Shown one piece after another: positions 5,016 through 5,146 of a stretch of DNA of 5,146 bases (positions are counted from its first letter, which is position 1; each line of letters starts with the position of its first letter). The notes below the pieces were generated by a model that saw only the letters and a program-made list of their open reading frames with translations, did no database searches and was not told where the DNA came from. The stretch lies in the NCBI GenBank assembly GCA_036555425.1, contig DATBLL010000087.1, positions 1 to 5,146 on the forward strand. Reading direction: 5' to 3'. Origin of the DNA: SBBV01 sp036555425. GTDB lineage: Bacteria > Pseudomonadota > Alphaproteobacteria > Bin65. The position numbers were made by a program, and so were the translations under genes.

Positions 5016-5146
5016 TCACGCGGAAGCGGCTGCGCGGCGCACCGTGGCGGGGGCGTTCGGCGCGGGCGCGGCGAGCGGCTCGTGCGCCACGAGATGGCGG
5101 CGGAACGTCTCCTTGCGCTCCTCGAGCCCGGCCGGAGCGACTCTCC
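5016..5146 (-). CDS. Possible C-terminal fragment of an unidentified protein (runs off right edge)
   Basis: A minus-strand frame enters from the right edge and ends at TGA (5018-5016). The visible 42 or so residues read GLEERKETFRRHLVAHEPLA followed by an Ala/Pro-rich tail ending RRAAASA. Almost every third codon position is G or C, and the Glu/Arg/Lys-rich helix plus Ala/Pro tail looks more protein-like than the alternative frames here. I do not recognise the family. In the adjoining minus frame a different plausible sequence begins just past the stop (RFRVKLDVDMSDEAADES), so one longer gene interrupted by a frameshift is a competing explanation. Low confidence, because only 131 bases are in view. 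Confidence 0.27.
   Translation of the reverse strand, partial: RVAPAGLEERKETFRRHLVAHEPLAAPAPNAPATVRRAAASA

Larger units (their letters stand above)
4796..5146. other. Unresolved region after the pseudopilin genes
   Basis: Apart from the duplicated gene end and the candidate fragment at 5016-5146, I recognise nothing in these 351 bases. Several overlapping frames are open because of high GC. One on the minus strand, from ATG at 5001 (MSDEAADESPRAAISPARDD), has G/C-rich third positions down to about 4890 and then loses that bias; it stays open into the 3' end of the pseudopilin gene (to 4738). A plus-strand frame through 4910-5090 (VIVVGEESVIARRADG) is also open. None resembles a family I know. 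GGGA...TCCC (4803-4820) could form a weak hairpin after the pseudopilin stop, but lacks a T-run. Confidence 0.3.

Overview
The window looks like a chromosomal segment of a high-GC alphaproteobacterium. Three things point there: a DUF2155 gene (a family largely confined to Alphaproteobacteria) tail-to-tail with aat, the gene order aroQ-accB-accC-aat beside it, and Tad/Flp-type pseudopilin genes. Genus cannot be told from the sequence. Every clearly coding frame has strongly G/C-biased third positions, and this also leaves long spurious open frames on the opposite strands.

Layout. Positions 2-184 (+) hold the last 60 codons of a DUF2155 protein. From 3355 leftwards runs a minus-strand housekeeping block in transcription order aroQ (3355-2891), accB (2890-2408), accC (2261-918), aat (810-154). 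aroQ and accB abut with no spare base (TAG then ATG). accB and accC are separated by 146 bp that hold a pair of inverted GGGGTC/GACCCC palindromic repeats. aat ends inside the DUF2155 gene with a 31-bp convergent overlap. A good candidate promoter for the block lies at 3388-3417 on the minus strand.

From 3593 rightwards, divergent from aroQ, are two consecutive plus-strand genes for TadE/TadG-family minor pilins (3593-4213 and 4229-4795). Each has a processing motif of the G|xxxxEF type followed by a hydrophobic helix. The first carries two tandem EF-hand-like Asp/Asn/Gly loops. After the second gene is a degenerate repeat of its own 3' end, then a stretch to 5146 in which no gene is convincingly resolved; the best hint is a minus-strand C-terminal fragment at 5016-5146.

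Functions. AccB (biotin carrier) and AccC (biotin carboxylase) are two of the four subunits of acetyl-CoA carboxylase, which commits acetyl-CoA to fatty-acid synthesis. AroQ is the third step of the shikimate pathway, and Aat adds Leu/Phe to N-terminal Lys/Arg of proteins for ClpAP degradation. The pseudopilins probably serve a Tad pilus whose motor and secretin genes are not in view. I see no phage, insertion sequence, CRISPR, tRNA or rRNA. The most interesting non-routine signals are the repeat pair inside the accB-accC operon, the EF-hand-like loops in the pseudopilin, and the gene-end duplication at 4743-4872.
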